Shown: positions 11,577 through 24,157 of the stretch, piece after piece
Layout: every line of letters begins with the position of its first letter
Position numbering within the stretch: position 1 is the stretch's first letter
From: Cristatella mucedo
Taxonomy: Eukaryota > Bryozoa > Phylactolaemata > Cristatellidae
Length of the DNA stretch: 64,000 bases
Assembly (NCBI GenBank): GCA_009760855.2
Contig: WPIO01000065.1
Span: forward strand, 912,501 to 976,500
Reading direction: 5' to 3'
Position numbers and translations under genes: made by a program
The notes under the pieces: generated by a model
Told to the model about the DNA's origin: nothing
Database searches by the model: none
The model's input: the letters and a program-made list of their open reading frames with translations, nothing else

Positions 11577-14500
11577 CTACTCGTCATCGTCATCATCTTC
11601 ATCATCCTCGTCTTCACCAGCATCGTCTTCGTCATCTGTCGAGGGTTGCCTCTCGATCTTACTTTTTTTGGCAGGAGCTACAAAAGAAGTATTCCCCATC
11701 AAGATATTTACTTGGGTTTCAAGGATGTCGACTAAGAAAGTAGACCACGAAAAGAGACTGGCAGTGCATTTTTCACAACGAATCTCAATTGTAAATGAGA
11801 TCATGCATAAAGGCAATACAAGACAGCAAGATCGAACAAGAACATTGGCTGGATCGAAACAACAATGTGCAATGTGCAACAATTTAGGCGACATTCTACA
11901 CCTTGAAAAAGGATTCCCTACTAATGTGCATCAGTTCACGAAAAAAGTGTATGCACACTTAAAAGCCGTAAAAATGCAGCCATTTGGGCATGAACTTAAT
12001 TTTTGGCACCATCGCCACTGGTTATGTTTGATAGAAATGCTGGACCTCGTAACGGGAATGAGAAGCAGTGGATCAGCTATAAATCTATCGCATGGATGCT
12101 CACACAGTCATAGTTTAAACACAACCAGAAATGTTGGGTGTTGCTTGTCGTTGACTACAAGCAAAACGAATATATGTGCAGCATGCCTACACAAGGAAGA
12201 CCCACTGGCTGGCATTGTATTGGCAGTGGCATAGCTTAATTCCTAAAGCAACTGTTCGACCTCTCAATGCATACGTGGCACACACAAGCAAATGCTGAAT
12301 AACAAAAATGGCTTTTGCTTCGCAGCTGATGTAGGAAGGGCCACTGGTGTCTTAGCAACAATTACAAAAGGCAACAGGTCTGAGCAGTTTTGTTAATAGC
12401 CAGTCACAGGATCATGGCCAAAAACTGAGGGCCATGTCGGGGCAACATCCGGCTGGTCGCTATCCCTGATCACAGCACTGACACAGTAGCAGAGCTGACA
12501 CAGTCGACAACCGCATGGGAGCGATCGAGCGAACACTGGAGCAGCGCTACTTGCGGGGGGGGGGGGGGGGGGGGGGGGCAAGGGCCAGCCAGTGCAACGG
12601 CGCTCGACGTAAGCTCGCAGGAATGCGCCACCGAGGTGGTGCCGGCTGCGAGAGCTAGCTCCTCCACGCCTGAGCAGCTGACGTACCTTTGGTGGAAGTC
12701 TTCGACGAGGTCTTTGCCGAGGAGGTCGAGGCGGCGGCGGTGGCGCTGCCAGATGCCAGGCCACCCCCGCCGGCCTTGTAGGCGGCCAGGTCCTTTTCGT
12801 ACTGTTCCCTGTCCTTTGCGGCCCTCGCCTCGAACTTACCCTTTTCGGTCGTCGTCTCCCAGCGCTTGCCCAGCTCCTTGGCCACCTCGCCCACCGAGTA
12901 GCTCGGGTGCGCTTTTTTAATCTCGGCACGGTACTCGTTGCAGAACAGAAAAAAGGCCGACCTGTGACGAAGCGGCAACCGGTCATCCGGTGCAGCACGC
13001 TGCAGGCACGGCAAGGCTCGCTCTCGGGAGGCAGCGAGGTAGCACGGAGCGCGCGCTCTTCGGACCGAATCGCGGCGCGCCGCGGCGCCGACGGCCGGAT
13101 GGCCGAGGTAGGCAGCTCGGTGGGAGCTTTCAATCAAAGAAAGGAAAGTCCTGCGTCGTACGGTGAGGACGCAAAGCTCGTGAGCTCGTGCGTGCACCTG
13201 CAGAGTGAGTCCACACGAACAAGATCGAGACGGCAAAGTATAAAGGACGGCAGCAGCGAGCGCAGGCAGTGCCGAGCGGGCGACAATCTTGTCCAGCCCA
13301 CGAGATAATAACGGTGATAATAATAATAATACACTTGATATAGCGCCCCAAGGGAACTCGATCTCTCGTGGTAGCATCTCAATCTAGTGGTAGCATGCCC
13401 CACAGCAATCTCAATCTCGTGGTAGCATGCCCAATAAACAACAGGAATAACACGGTTAGGGGTGACATGCACACGGTCAGCATGCAAGTCATGCTCGCCC
13501 TAAAAGCACGGCCCTCCCCACCCCCTGGATAAATCCCTGCTACGGCCTGTAAGACGAAAACGTGCTCTCGCAGGATCGAGGCTCAAGCCTTGGACAGCCA
13601 GGCCGAAGTGGTCGTTGGCAGCACAGCAGCGAGGACTCGTGCACGTGCTACCACTTGCTGCCACTCTCCCTGTGGCAGGCAGCAAGGGGCCTGAGAGAAA
13701 CAAACGGTCCCGTCACCAGGACGCCAGCGGCTGCATGCATCGTCGAGTTGCTGTTGAAGTCTTGAAATCGAGCGTAGGAATAGGCAGGCTCGAACGTGTC
13801 GACAGCCCGCCTCGGTGCCAATAGGGATCGGCCCCTCTCTTTTTTGCAAGGTCAAACTGCACGCACGTCTTCGCGGAAAACGAGAGGACTCCGCCCCCTC
13901 CCCTGCTCCCGCTCTTCAGTGACTCCCTTCGCTCCCTCCTCCTCTTCCAGCTTTCAAGGCCAAGCCCACGAGCACAGCTGCATGCACAAGGACAGGAAAG
14001 CAGGACTAGAAAAGCTGGCTGACCATATGACCGGGCTCAGTTATGAAGCGGCAGAAAAGCCCGCAGCTCGCAGCAGGCGGCAATGACGAGCTGCCTCGCA
14101 GCAGCAGGATTCTAACCCGACCGTTTGGATCTCGAAGAGCGAGCATCCTGTGAGCTGCTGTGCTAGCACAGCGAGTCGAGCAGCAAGTCAGGCAGCACAG
14201 AGCTCTAAGCCGGTGCAGGCCCGCTGTACTGCCAAAGCAACAACAGCAGCAGCAGCTGGCCACTTTACAGGCTGACGAGAGAGCAGAGCACGGCAGGCGA
14301 CACGGGACAGCGAGCACTGAAAAAGGTCGCTTGTGCGCGACGACAGCGAGCCGCGCACGCACGTACAGAGCTCTCTTCGGCGCATTCGGATCCTTGGGCG
14401 GCTTCTTCCGCTTTCCGCCGGACTCGGCTTTGCCGGGCTTGTGGTCGGCCATTTCGCTGTCGAATCTGTCCTTGTCCTTCGACGCCATGTCCTCGAAGCG

Positions 14501-15616
14501 CTTCTTCTCCTTGGCGCTCATGGCCTGTAGCGACAGCAGCCAGGCCGGTCAGTGCTGCTCAGCGTGAGCGGCAACCGCTAGCCAAAACCACGGGCGGCGG
14601 CAGAGGTGGAGGAGGGGGCTCGGCACCTCTTGTCACCACCAGCCCGACGATCCGGTGAGGGTAATAATAATAATAATAATAATACTCTTGATATAGCGCC
14701 CTCAGAGAACTGTAATCTCTCTCTAGATGCTTAATAATAATAATAATAATAACAATGCACTTGATAAAGTGCCTTCAGAGAACTTAATCTCTTTCTAGGT
14801 GCTTTACATTTGCTGCAAAGGGAAACGCGATTGAATGGTGAGTAATATCATGCTTGATAAACAACGTGAATAACATGGTTAGGGGTGACATGCACAGGGT
14901 CAGCATGCAAGTGTGGTTAGTGGCAACATGCACAGTGTCAGCACGCATAAGCACATGAAGGACGACTTCATAGGTGCTGCATATAAAGCATTTCCAAATG
15001 TGTGCTTATGCATACTGACCCGGTGCATGTCACCCCTTACTGTGCTTTTCTTATTGCTTATTGAGCATGCTACCACTAACCATTCGATAGTGCTGCCTTT
15101 GCAGCAAATCCAAAGTACCAAGACGGAGATTTGAGTTGTTATAATTATTATTATTATTACTTGGTGGTAACATCGGCAAGCAGCAGGCATGGTGTAAGCA
15201 GGTGCGTGCACACGAAGAACGAATCACAAAGTCACCCACCAAATGCTGTAATAAAGAGGTGCGCTTTAAGGGGGATCGGCTGCTGCTGCACAAGGGCCGC
15301 CAGTGCAGTGAGAGGGCCCTCCCACTGTGAGCATGGGCAACAGGAGCAGCACGTGCTCCTCCGCATGGTCGGGCACGTAGGACACGCGAGGAGTGTCGGG
15401 GAGGTCGCGTGGGGGGATGGGGGGGGAGGAGCTCACCTTCCACCGCTCGGAGCACTTCTTCGAGAACTCGCTAAACACGATCTGCTCCGTGGGATGCTTT
15501 TTCTTGTGCTCGTCTCGGCACGCCTGCACGAAGAAAGCGTAGCTCGACAGGGCGCCCTTCGGCTTGCCGTCGCCTCCGCCGTCGCCTCCACCACTGCTGC
15601 TGCCCTTCTTGCCCAT
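11577..15616 (-). CDS. HMGB: two-box HMGB chromatin protein (HMGB1/2/3-like), complete
   Basis: HMGB proteins bend DNA in the nucleus and can act as danger signals outside cells. Four coding exons read in frame: 15437-15616, 14367-14524, 12687-12961 and 11577-11677; total 714 bp, 237 aa plus stop. All introns are GT-AG, in phases 0, 2 and 1. Box A (about residues 20-90) has [19 protein letters not shown] and [13 protein letters not shown]. Box B (about 106-180) follows [10 protein letters not shown] with [11 protein letters not shown] and [12 protein letters not shown]33 and C55 match the redox pair C23/C45 of vertebrate HMGB1, and C120 matches C106. The end is acidic ([19 protein letters not shown]). 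Unusual points are a Gly/Ser/Asp-rich N-terminus before box A and a Gly/Ala/Ser/Thr-rich linker before the acidic tail, where vertebrates have a Lys-rich one. The ATG at 15616 has A at -3 and G at +4. The family call is secure; which vertebrate paralogue it matches is not. Confidence 0.95.
12555..12578. repeat. G24 homopolymer in HMGB intron 3
   Basis: An unbroken run of 24 G on the plus strand (C24 in the transcript), about 110 bp beyond the exon 3 donor. Such runs are G-quadruplex-prone and hard to sequence exactly. Confidence 0.85.
14655..15275. repeat. mosaic of LINE-A 3' ends in HMGB intron 1
   Basis: Four LINE-A tail pieces lie together: a reverse tail at about 14660-14725, a second reverse tail at about 14726-14990 starting inside the ATA microsatellite of the first, a forward tail at about 14992-15165 ending in (TTA)n, and another reverse piece at about 15195-15275. 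The middle two are inverted repeats of each other over about 110 bp. Confidence 0.75.
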
Positions 15617-15658
15617 CGTAGTCTTCGTCGTGTGGCTAGAATTCGGTGACTCTGCCGC

Positions 15659-16541
15659 CTGATGTGAGGGCGAAAAGGAAAGGCGGTGAAAGGCACGTGC
15701 ATGCGGCGAAAGCCACTGCAAACAGCGAGCTGCACACGACGCAGGCGTTTCTCCTTTCCCGCGACACACAAACTAACCGCCGTACCCCCCCCCCCCCCCC
15801 CCCCCCCCGCTCGACGACCGTATTCGGCTACCGCTGGTGCAACGCCGAAAGCCGGCGCTTTTTAAGCGTCCGCGTAAGCGATCAGCGCCAAAGTCCGCCT
15901 GAACATAACCCAACCAGCCAGCCAGCCAATCCGGCCGACGAAAAGACCCGCTGCTGCCGCCGCCGCCGGGGGACGAAGCGCCGGCGCCGTACGACGGCGG
16001 TTCGCGGATCACATAAGAAGACGCCTTCCGGCAACCGCTGCGGCCAGCTACAAAAGCGCCGGAGGGCGAAGCGGCAACGATAGCAGCAACAACCGAGCGC
16101 CTAGCCAAGTATAGCCGCACGACGCCGCTGTTTTGAATAAACCGGCGGCCTATAGTGGGCGACGGATACCCGCGGTTCTGTCTAAACCGACTAACACGAC
16201 TGGGCGAAGGAAAGTCGACACTACGTTTGCACTGGCAGAAGGGCGTCGAGACTGGGCGAAGGCCGCCCCGCCGGGAAGACCTTACACGGCGCACGTGCCG
16301 GACGGACAGCCCCAAGCAGCTGAACGCCGTTTTCCGGCAGCCGCCACCGACATACACGCCATTGTGGCCCGACTACGGCGGGAGATTTCGTTCGCCCGCC
16401 TGAGCCACGGTCGTGCGGGCGAACGAGCACAAAGCGCGCGAACCTAAATGTAAAATACCAGTCATACTGCGCGTCATTTGCAACTTGAGTGCTTGCCCAA
16501 ATTGCATTTGGGAAGCGAGACAAGTGCAGCGCGGCACGTAC
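15659..16541 (-). other. predicted 5'-UTR intron of HMGB
   Basis: On the minus strand a donor AAG|GTACGT lies at 16541-16536. A pyrimidine-rich acceptor ending CATCAG lies at 15659, 43 bp before the ATG. The GC-rich sequence between them has no convincing coding frame. This is inferred from splice consensus only. Confidence 0.5.
15785..15808. repeat. C24 homopolymer in HMGB 5'-UTR intron
   Basis: An unbroken run of 24 C on the plus strand (G24 in the transcript), about 170 bp before the HMGB start codon and inside the predicted 5'-UTR intron. Confidence 0.85.
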
Positions 16542-16667
16542 CTTCTAAGCGAGTCGAGTCTTAAAACCCTATGGCCGTGAGTGCTGCACGCGAACACCGG
16601 CCCACGCTTTCGAAGCGGCTATCATTGGTCCATTGTTGCAGGATTCTCATTAAAAATGACCAATAGC
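16542..16667 (-). promoter_or_regulatory. HMGB promoter with paired CCAAT boxes
   Basis: GACCAATAGC (16658-16667) and ATTGGTC (16624-16630) are CCAAT motifs in opposite orientations, about 80-120 bp upstream of the predicted first 5'-UTR donor. This is the usual distance for NF-Y sites. The same 10-mer occurs in the promoter of the neighbouring HMG gene. No TATA box is obvious. Confidence 0.5.
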
Positions 16668-16812
16668 AAAAGCTTCTACTGGCACACTGCCCGGCCGACT
16701 ACCCAATTAGTCTGCGGCTAGACCATCTTACAGACCCTTGAGCAAACGATGTCGAGCCAAAAGCTCGTGTCTATGTAAAGTGAAGAAATGTATTTACGAC
16801 GCCATTGTACCA

Positions 16813-16818
16813 TTTATT
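16813..16818 (-). terminator. possible polyadenylation signal of the single-box HMG gene
   Basis: TTTATT on the plus strand reads AATAAA on the minus strand, about 430 bp beyond the stop codon of the single-box HMG gene. It is the best candidate I see. Confidence 0.4.
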
Positions 16819-17244
16819 TTATCCACAGGTCTTAGTGACACCTTCGCGCTGCAGGTTATTTACAAGCCACTGTTCTCTCCAGTTTGCAAAGCTGGTAGAA
16901 CACGCTTAACAGTCAACTTTACCATGAGGTACTTCTCTGGATTTAATCGTAATACAGTTGCTGCTCAATGAATCAAATAATAAATGCGAGTTCAATGTAT
17001 ATAACATCTGCAGCGAAATCCATGAGAACCGCGAGTACCACAAGAGCTGTAGCTAATCACATACAAAGCATTATCAAGAGGTCGGAGCCATGGCTGTATT
17101 GCACCAGCTGAACGGGTATATACAAAAAGCATACGGCTTAAAAACTGTATATGCTACACTCAGTGTAGAAAAGTGAGCCGTAGAGTCGAAGATGCACCAC
17201 TAGTCTACGAGCAGTCAGCACGTCGAACAGGCATTTCTGGTAGT

Positions 17245-17856
17245 TTAATCGTCCTCATCGTCGTCGTCGTCGTCATCGTCTTCAACCTTTGCTTTGGCAG
17301 CAGCTACAAAAACGTTGAAAAGAATGATTACACACTAAGGTAGCCAAGGAAAAAACATGCGTCTGCTCCTCAAAAACTCGAAGGCTTAACGTACGCTTTT
17401 TCGCTGGTTTCTTGGCCGCACTGGGCGCCGAGCCGACACCGCCTCCCTTGGCCTTGTACGCGGCTATCTCTTTCTGATACCGTTCCTTGTCCTTGGCGGC
17501 CTTAGCCTCGTATTTGGATTTCTCCTTCGACTCCCTCCACATCCTGCCTAGCTCCTTGGCCACTTCGCCGAGGCTGTAGTCCGGGTGAGACGCTTTCACC
17601 TTGTTTCGGAACTCGTCACAAAAGAAAAAGTATGCAGACCTAAAACCATGAAATCGCGCGAGTCAAAACGGTCTAGATCATGTTGCCCGCCGTCTAGGCA
17701 TTCGAGTTTATTCAGTAGGGAGGCGTGAGTCATTCATGGGTGACAGCTACGGTGGCGTGCCAGTCAGTCGTGCGAGTGCGACGGCGGCTGCCGAACAGCT
17801 CACCATGCTGCCTTGGGTGCATCGGGATCCTTCTGCTTTCGCTTTCCTCCAGGCAT
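17245..17856 (-). CDS. single-box HMG protein with acidic tail, complete
   Basis: A small non-sequence-specific DNA-bending chromatin protein, in layout like insect HMGD/HMGZ. Three coding exons read in frame: 17804-17856, 17395-17639 and 17245-17303; 357 bp, 118 aa plus stop; GT-AG introns in phases 2 and 1. A short basic start (MPGGKRKQKDPDAPK) leads into one HMG box with [28 protein letters not shown] and KDKERYQKEIAAYKAKGGG. A Lys/Pro/Ala linker and the acidic end DDDDDDDDEDD follow. Its two introns fall at the same places and phases as the last two introns of the adjacent HMGB gene: just before the S-A-F/Y-F-F of the box, and just before the acidic exon. It therefore looks like a box-B-only duplicate of that gene. 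Same strand; its stop is about 1.6 kb upstream of the HMGB start codon. Confidence 0.92.
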
Positions 17857-17887
17857 TACGATAGGTAATGTTAACGATATTTGAAAC

Positions 17888-18437
17888 CTACAGACGAAAA
17901 GTAGATATCATATGATCCGCATGACGTTGCATTGGAAAACAAGGCGGCGGGGGGGGGGGGCGCCAAATAGCCACCGGTCACGACCGCCTCGCCACGAGAT
18001 ACGGTCGGCGTGCCTGGAACGGGCGCCTTTCGCACCTCAACGTCAGGTCCTAGCCGAGATACTGCTCACAGCACCAAGGAATAAAGTAAAGCAGTAGATT
18101 TACCTTTGAGACCAAAACTAGCTCTGGGTAAAATCCCGCTCAACAACTGGCGCTCGATAGTAAAAACAATTAACGACTCCGCGCAGAAGTCGGCAGGCAG
18201 CAACGATGAGTTAAATTGGTTGAGCGCGGAACGAACAAGCCGGGCCTACCGCGCTAGCGCCGCTCCCGCCACACAGCTGCACGAGGCGAGACAATGGCGG
18301 TTGCGAATTGGGCCACGAAAGACGACAAACGGTGGACCTGCGGCATGCAGGCTTCAGACTATTAGCCTGCGGAAAAAGGTACGATGTAAAAATCTTATAG
18401 GCACGCGCGCTAACACCTAACGCTGGTCATTACTTAC
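17888..18437 (-). other. predicted 5'-UTR intron of the single-box HMG gene
   Basis: On the minus strand a donor CCGG|GTAAGT lies at 18437-18432. An acceptor (TTTTCGTCTGTAG) ends at 17888, about 30 bp before the ATG. No coding sequence is recognised between them. Inferred from splice consensus only. Confidence 0.45.
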
Positions 18438-18641
18438 CCGGCCCGGGAATGAACGTCCACACAGCGGACTACAGCGAGAAGCTAGTGCCTACGGTTAGAC
18501 CCAAATCGCAGGAAGACGGTACGCTATTGGTCGGCAGCGGAGGAAGCCAATCCGCTGACCAATAGTTAGCGAGAGATCGCAGCGCCGCCGGTGTGTGCGC
18601 GCGGCAAAATACCGACCTTCACCCTCCCTCCGCGCGCCAAA
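18438..18641 (-). promoter_or_regulatory. promoter of single-box HMG gene: three CCAAT boxes, two E2F-type sites
   Basis: CCAAT motifs lie at 18536-18540 (as ATTGG), 18547-18551 and 18559-18563, 98-125 bp upstream of the predicted first donor. Further upstream, GCGGCAAA (18601-18608) and GCGCCAAA (18634-18641) are reverse complements of the E2F consensus TTTSSCGC. CCAAT plus E2F sites are typical of S-phase-linked chromatin genes. The factors are inferred from motifs only. Confidence 0.5.
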
Positions 18642-19238
18642 ATGGGCCGGTCCGGTTCATCTGTTTTGTTCTCTGTTACCGATAAGAAAGATTTCTTAGC
18701 GCCCCACTCGCGCGGCATTCCAGGTATACAGCGTATTCGCTCACCGCCCGCAGCGTTACACGCCGGCGCCCGCCACGCGCTACGTAGACGGCGTCCGATT
18801 TCCACGTCGCACAGCGACATCACCCCGGCGTTCTCTAACGATCTCATTTATTAAGTGGCGCGGGAGGAGTGAATGTTGTAAGAAGGTGTTCGTTTGGCCG
18901 TCTCTTCGGGAGCGGCATTCCAGCCGGTGCGAGTTTTTTGGCGGCGCTACTTCCTCCGCACGGCGTTTTAACCTGCCCTTTTTTTGGCAGCCATCTGCAA
19001 AGTTGACCCTTGTGGTTCGCCTACAGGATTCAGCCACATTTGCGTTCCCAGCTTCTTTCAGCTACTAGTGGCTCGTGCGCGAATGCGATTACAAGAAATC
19101 TGCTATCACATATTTTTAGAGGCATGCGGCTCGGCGGCGAATTAGTATCTCCCTAAATCCAGAAGCCATTCCAACCTGAAATCTTAACCCTAGGCACGAA
19201 ATCCTAAACCCCGAATCTTAAACTCTCAACCGGCAAGA

Positions 19239-19269
<31 letters not shown>

Positions 19270-19784
19270 GTATCGATAACGTCGTTACCTATCTCAAATA
19301 TTAAAAGAGGGTGAGTACTCTATTAACCTTTCTGCTATGAACACGGTGGTGCCCATAGCAGAAAATGGGCTGGGCTGTTCACACAAAATCGATGCCGTAT
19401 TAGCTTGCTCGCTTGCCAGCTATTGGTGGGGGGCTGCTGTCCTGCCGAGCTGTGTATACCTCTCCTGCCCTCCCCTTCCTCTATTTTACTCGTGCCGTAT
19501 GCCACTCTGCACCAAAGGCCTAGAAATTGATTTAGTATGTGTGAATTGTCATGTGTGTGTTTGTCGGCATATTATTGTAACTAATCATTTGATGCTCTTC
19601 TTTCCTGCCCATGTGGAATGCCCAGAAAGAGATGCTCTGTTCCGAGGTTTTATACAAATGTATTATTAATGCTACTGTTATTATTATTATTAAATGCATG
19701 CAAACACCGACATGCCTACCTGGAGGCCGGCCGGACCTGTGAAAACGCTCAGTTATACGCTGAAATACTAACCTCTTTAATGTA
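18642..19784. other. intergenic, GC-rich then AT-rich
   Basis: About 18642-19060 is GC-rich and may be the outer part of the HMG promoter. No gene is recognised. An uninterrupted (AT)n run lies at 19238-19262. A (TTA)n stretch near 19678-19692 may belong to a decayed LINE end. Confidence 0.4.
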
Positions 19785-20090
19785 ACGTAATGTATCTCCG
19801 CCTGTGATTCCACGAAGACTATGTGGGTGTTACTCCGTAGAGTTTTTTATAGCGCACTCACAGCCTAAGTGGCTTTCGGTAGGGAGGTTAGTAGTTGTTG
19901 CATACGAATTTTGAAAGTGAGTTCCCCAGTCTAGGACGTGCAGAGGAGAAGCTTCTGTCACCAATGGTCTTTAAGCGGAGAAACGTATCAGTTAATTTAT
20001 TGCTCATGCAGGACCTGAGGGCATGAGGAGGCTGAAACTGGTGCAGCAGCAGTTCAGCTAGGTATGAAGGAGCCAACTGTCACAGATGGA
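19785..20090 (-). mobile_element. LINE-B 3' fragment
   Basis: On the minus strand this encodes the C-terminal piece YLAELLLHQFQPPHALRSC and RLKTIGDRSFSSARPRLGNSL. The tail has CCGAAAGCCACTTAGG and ends in a GGCGGAGATACATTACATTA-type sequence. It matches the LINE-B copies at 27.7-28.9 kb and 40.2-40.7 kb. Confidence 0.7.
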
Positions 20091-21719
<1,629 letters not shown>

Positions 21720-22255
21720 CGATTCCTCTGCACTTGCAATATTTAATACACTTTTAGGTCCCTTCATTCTATGGCTCCAGCCTATCTCTCCGACATACTC
21801 CCCATCAGGCCAAGCATTGTACCACCCGCTTTTCGGAATCCAACAGTCTACAAATACCTCGTACAAACCTCAAATCCTTTGGAGACCGTGCATTTAGTTC
21901 GTATGCTCCCAAAGCCTGGAACTCCCTCCCGACCTGCGTCAGAACATCCCCTGACCTGACCACATTTAAAAGGAACTTGAAAACAAACCTATTTAGGACA
22001 GCATTTAGTGGGTCCCTGTGATTTGTCCTTCACGTGCTTATGCATGCTTACACTGTGCATGCTGCTACTAACCACATTTGCATGCTGACCCTGTGCATGT
22101 CACCCCTAACCATGCTATTCATTTTGTTTGTTTTTCAAGCATGATTTTACTTACCATTTAATTGCATTTCCCTTTGCAGCAAATGTAAAGCGCCTAGAAA
22201 GAGATTAAGTTCTCTGAGGGCGCTTTATCAAGTACATTATTATTATTATTATTTA
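21720..22255 (+). mobile_element. LINE-A 3' end
   Basis: The plus-strand remnant of the RT C-terminal region ([11 protein letters not shown]) is followed by the full 3' UTR-like tail. This has CATGCTGACCCTGTGCATGTC, GCAGCAAATGTAAAGCGCC, the hairpin, and (TTA)n at about 22240-22252. It abuts a reverse LINE-D tail. Confidence 0.8.
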
Positions 22256-23570
22256 TGATAATAAAACATTTGCATAGCACCCTTAAAGAACTAAATGTCA
22301 GCCTGAGCACTTTACACATGCTGGAAAGGAAGCATGGCAAGCATTTAGTGATTACATGGGCAGTGTCAGCATGCACACGGATATTAAGGCAGCTCACGCG
22401 GACTGAGCAAATACTGTGAGGAACAGGTGGGTTTTTAACTTCTTTTAAATGTCAAGTTGGGGATATCGTGACATCAGTCAGGAGTGAGTTCCAAGCTCTG
22501 GGAGCATAGGAACTGCAGGGCTTCCACGGAATTTGATGTTGGTTCAAGGCAAAGCTGACCGACTTGAGCCTGAAAGGTGGGTGGTACTATGACTAGCCTG
22601 ATTGACAAGTATTTCCAGTAGGTGTTCTGCTACAAGCCAATGAAGGGACCTAAAGTAGGCAACAGAACCTTTAATAACTAAAATAAATAAAATTCATTTG
22701 TATAGCGCCCAGTGATAACCTAAATCTCTATTCAGGCGCTTCGCATATGCAGCAGGGCTTGCGCTCACGACCTCGATCATCAAACGCATTCTCCTTGACC
22801 TCAGTCGTTAAAGGCGAGCACGTTAACCACTGGGCCAAGCCAGCGCATATTTGAGGTTGGTGCCCTGCTTGATATGCAGCCAGAGCAGGTCGGTGAGAAG
22901 TGTAATCTGGCAGTCAGTTCTTGCACTTGTAAGAGACTAGCCTTGACTGTCGAGCTTTGCAGGAACTGCCAGTGTCTCACCGCACAGACAAGAAGACATG
23001 CTAGCTGTGAGCTACATAGGATATAACAGATGTGTGGACCTGCTTGGGAGTATTATATTTATCTGTGCAGGTCCGAATTCTGCTACAGCCCATACCTGGA
23101 CATAGGCAGACTTTGCGATGGAGCTGGTGTAGTCATCTTGCGAATGGTCACGTTCGATCAAGACATCCCCATGACATGCAGAAACTATAGGAGGCATGCT
23201 GACACCACCCATGTCGAGTATTAGGCTTTCTAAGTAAATCGAGTTTTCCAGTAACTAGCAAGTTGGTTTTATCGTCAGAATAGTAGAGAAAATTTGCTGA
23301 CATCCACGTACAAATGTCCGAAGCACGAGCGATGCAAGCGAGTTCCAAGTGCTGGAAGGCAGGGAGGGTCAAAGCAGCACGGTTACAGCTATGTGTCATC
23401 AGTATAAAAACGCAATCCTACATTGTGCTTGGCAACTCCGTAAGCAAGAGGGGGAGTATAAATTATGAAAAGAACTGGGTCCTGAGATACCCTGTACAGG
23501 CTCCCTTGTTCACCACTGTAAGTGGATTATCAACACTGTGAAATCTCCCACTTGGAGGAGACCTAAGCCG
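22256..23570 (-). mobile_element. LINE-D, degenerate 3' half
   Basis: Reverse-oriented LINE. The tail is at 22256-22330 (AACATTTGCATAGCACCC, CATGCTGGAAAGGAAGCATG), followed by decayed RT C-terminal and RT sequence up to about 23570. It is related to LINE-A but distinct in its tail. A SINE-1 interrupts it at 22678-22846. Confidence 0.65.
22678..22846 (-). mobile_element. SINE-1 copy inside LINE-D
   Basis: Read on the minus strand: tRNA-like head (CAGTGGTTAACGTGC and GAGGTCGTGAGCGCAAGCCC), then the LINE-like tail (GCGCCTGAATAGAGATT and TATCACTGGGCGC), ending AT-rich. Confidence 0.75.
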
Positions 23571-23699
23571 TTGCAGTGCCATCGAAAGCCAGACGAGATT
23601 TAGCATCACAAGCTTTGAACTCGTGCACATCGATGCACAGTTGACGAACATCGGTGCACTGGTGGCAGATCATTTTAGTGTCGTCCGAAATTAAAAGCC

Positions 23700-23835
23700 A
23701 GCCACCAGTGACCTCATCGAGCATGCTACCACTAACCAGTCGATCGTGCTTCCTTTGCAGCAAATGCTAAGTGCCTAGAAAAAGATTGATTTCTCTGAGG
23801 GCACTATATCAAATGCATTATTATTATTACTATGA
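23700..23835 (+). repeat. LINE-A 3' tail
   Basis: Plus-strand tail: GAGCATGCTACCACTAACC, TTTGCAGCAAATG, the hairpin segment, and ATTATTATTATTACT at the end. Confidence 0.75.
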
Positions 23836-24007
23836 AGCCGGGGCCAGTGCATGCCGACTCCATTTGCTGGCCGACTCAAAAGCGACTGGGTGTCACAAGG
23901 TCTGCTGCTCGCCTACAGGGGTTCAGTGGCCATTGCTGAAAGAAGAAAGAAAGAGCGAGGCTGAGCTGCCCCAACTAAAATTACGTCATTAAAGAATCCT
24001 TCGCCAG

Positions 24008-24157
24008 AAATAAATAAATATAATTCATCTGTGTAATGCCATAAGAGAACTTAATCTCTATTCAGGCGCTGCACATATGCCACGAGGCTCGAGCCCACGA
24101 CCTCGGCCAGACCTTCGTCGGGGCGAGTACCCTAACCACTGGGCCACACCAGTGCAC
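24008..24157 (-). mobile_element. SINE-1 copy
   Basis: On the minus strand the head reads GGTGTGGCCCAGTGGTTAGG, the box-B region GAGGTCGTGGGCTCGAGCC, and the tail GCGCCTGAATAGAGATTAAG. It ends in TAAATAAATA-type sequence. Confidence 0.78.

Noticed and set aside
12393-13377. Long Pro/Arg-rich frames antisense and alternate to HMGB exon 3
   Set aside because: They are shadow frames of the GC-rich HMGB exon and intron; the HMGB frame carries the family motifs and correct splice phases.
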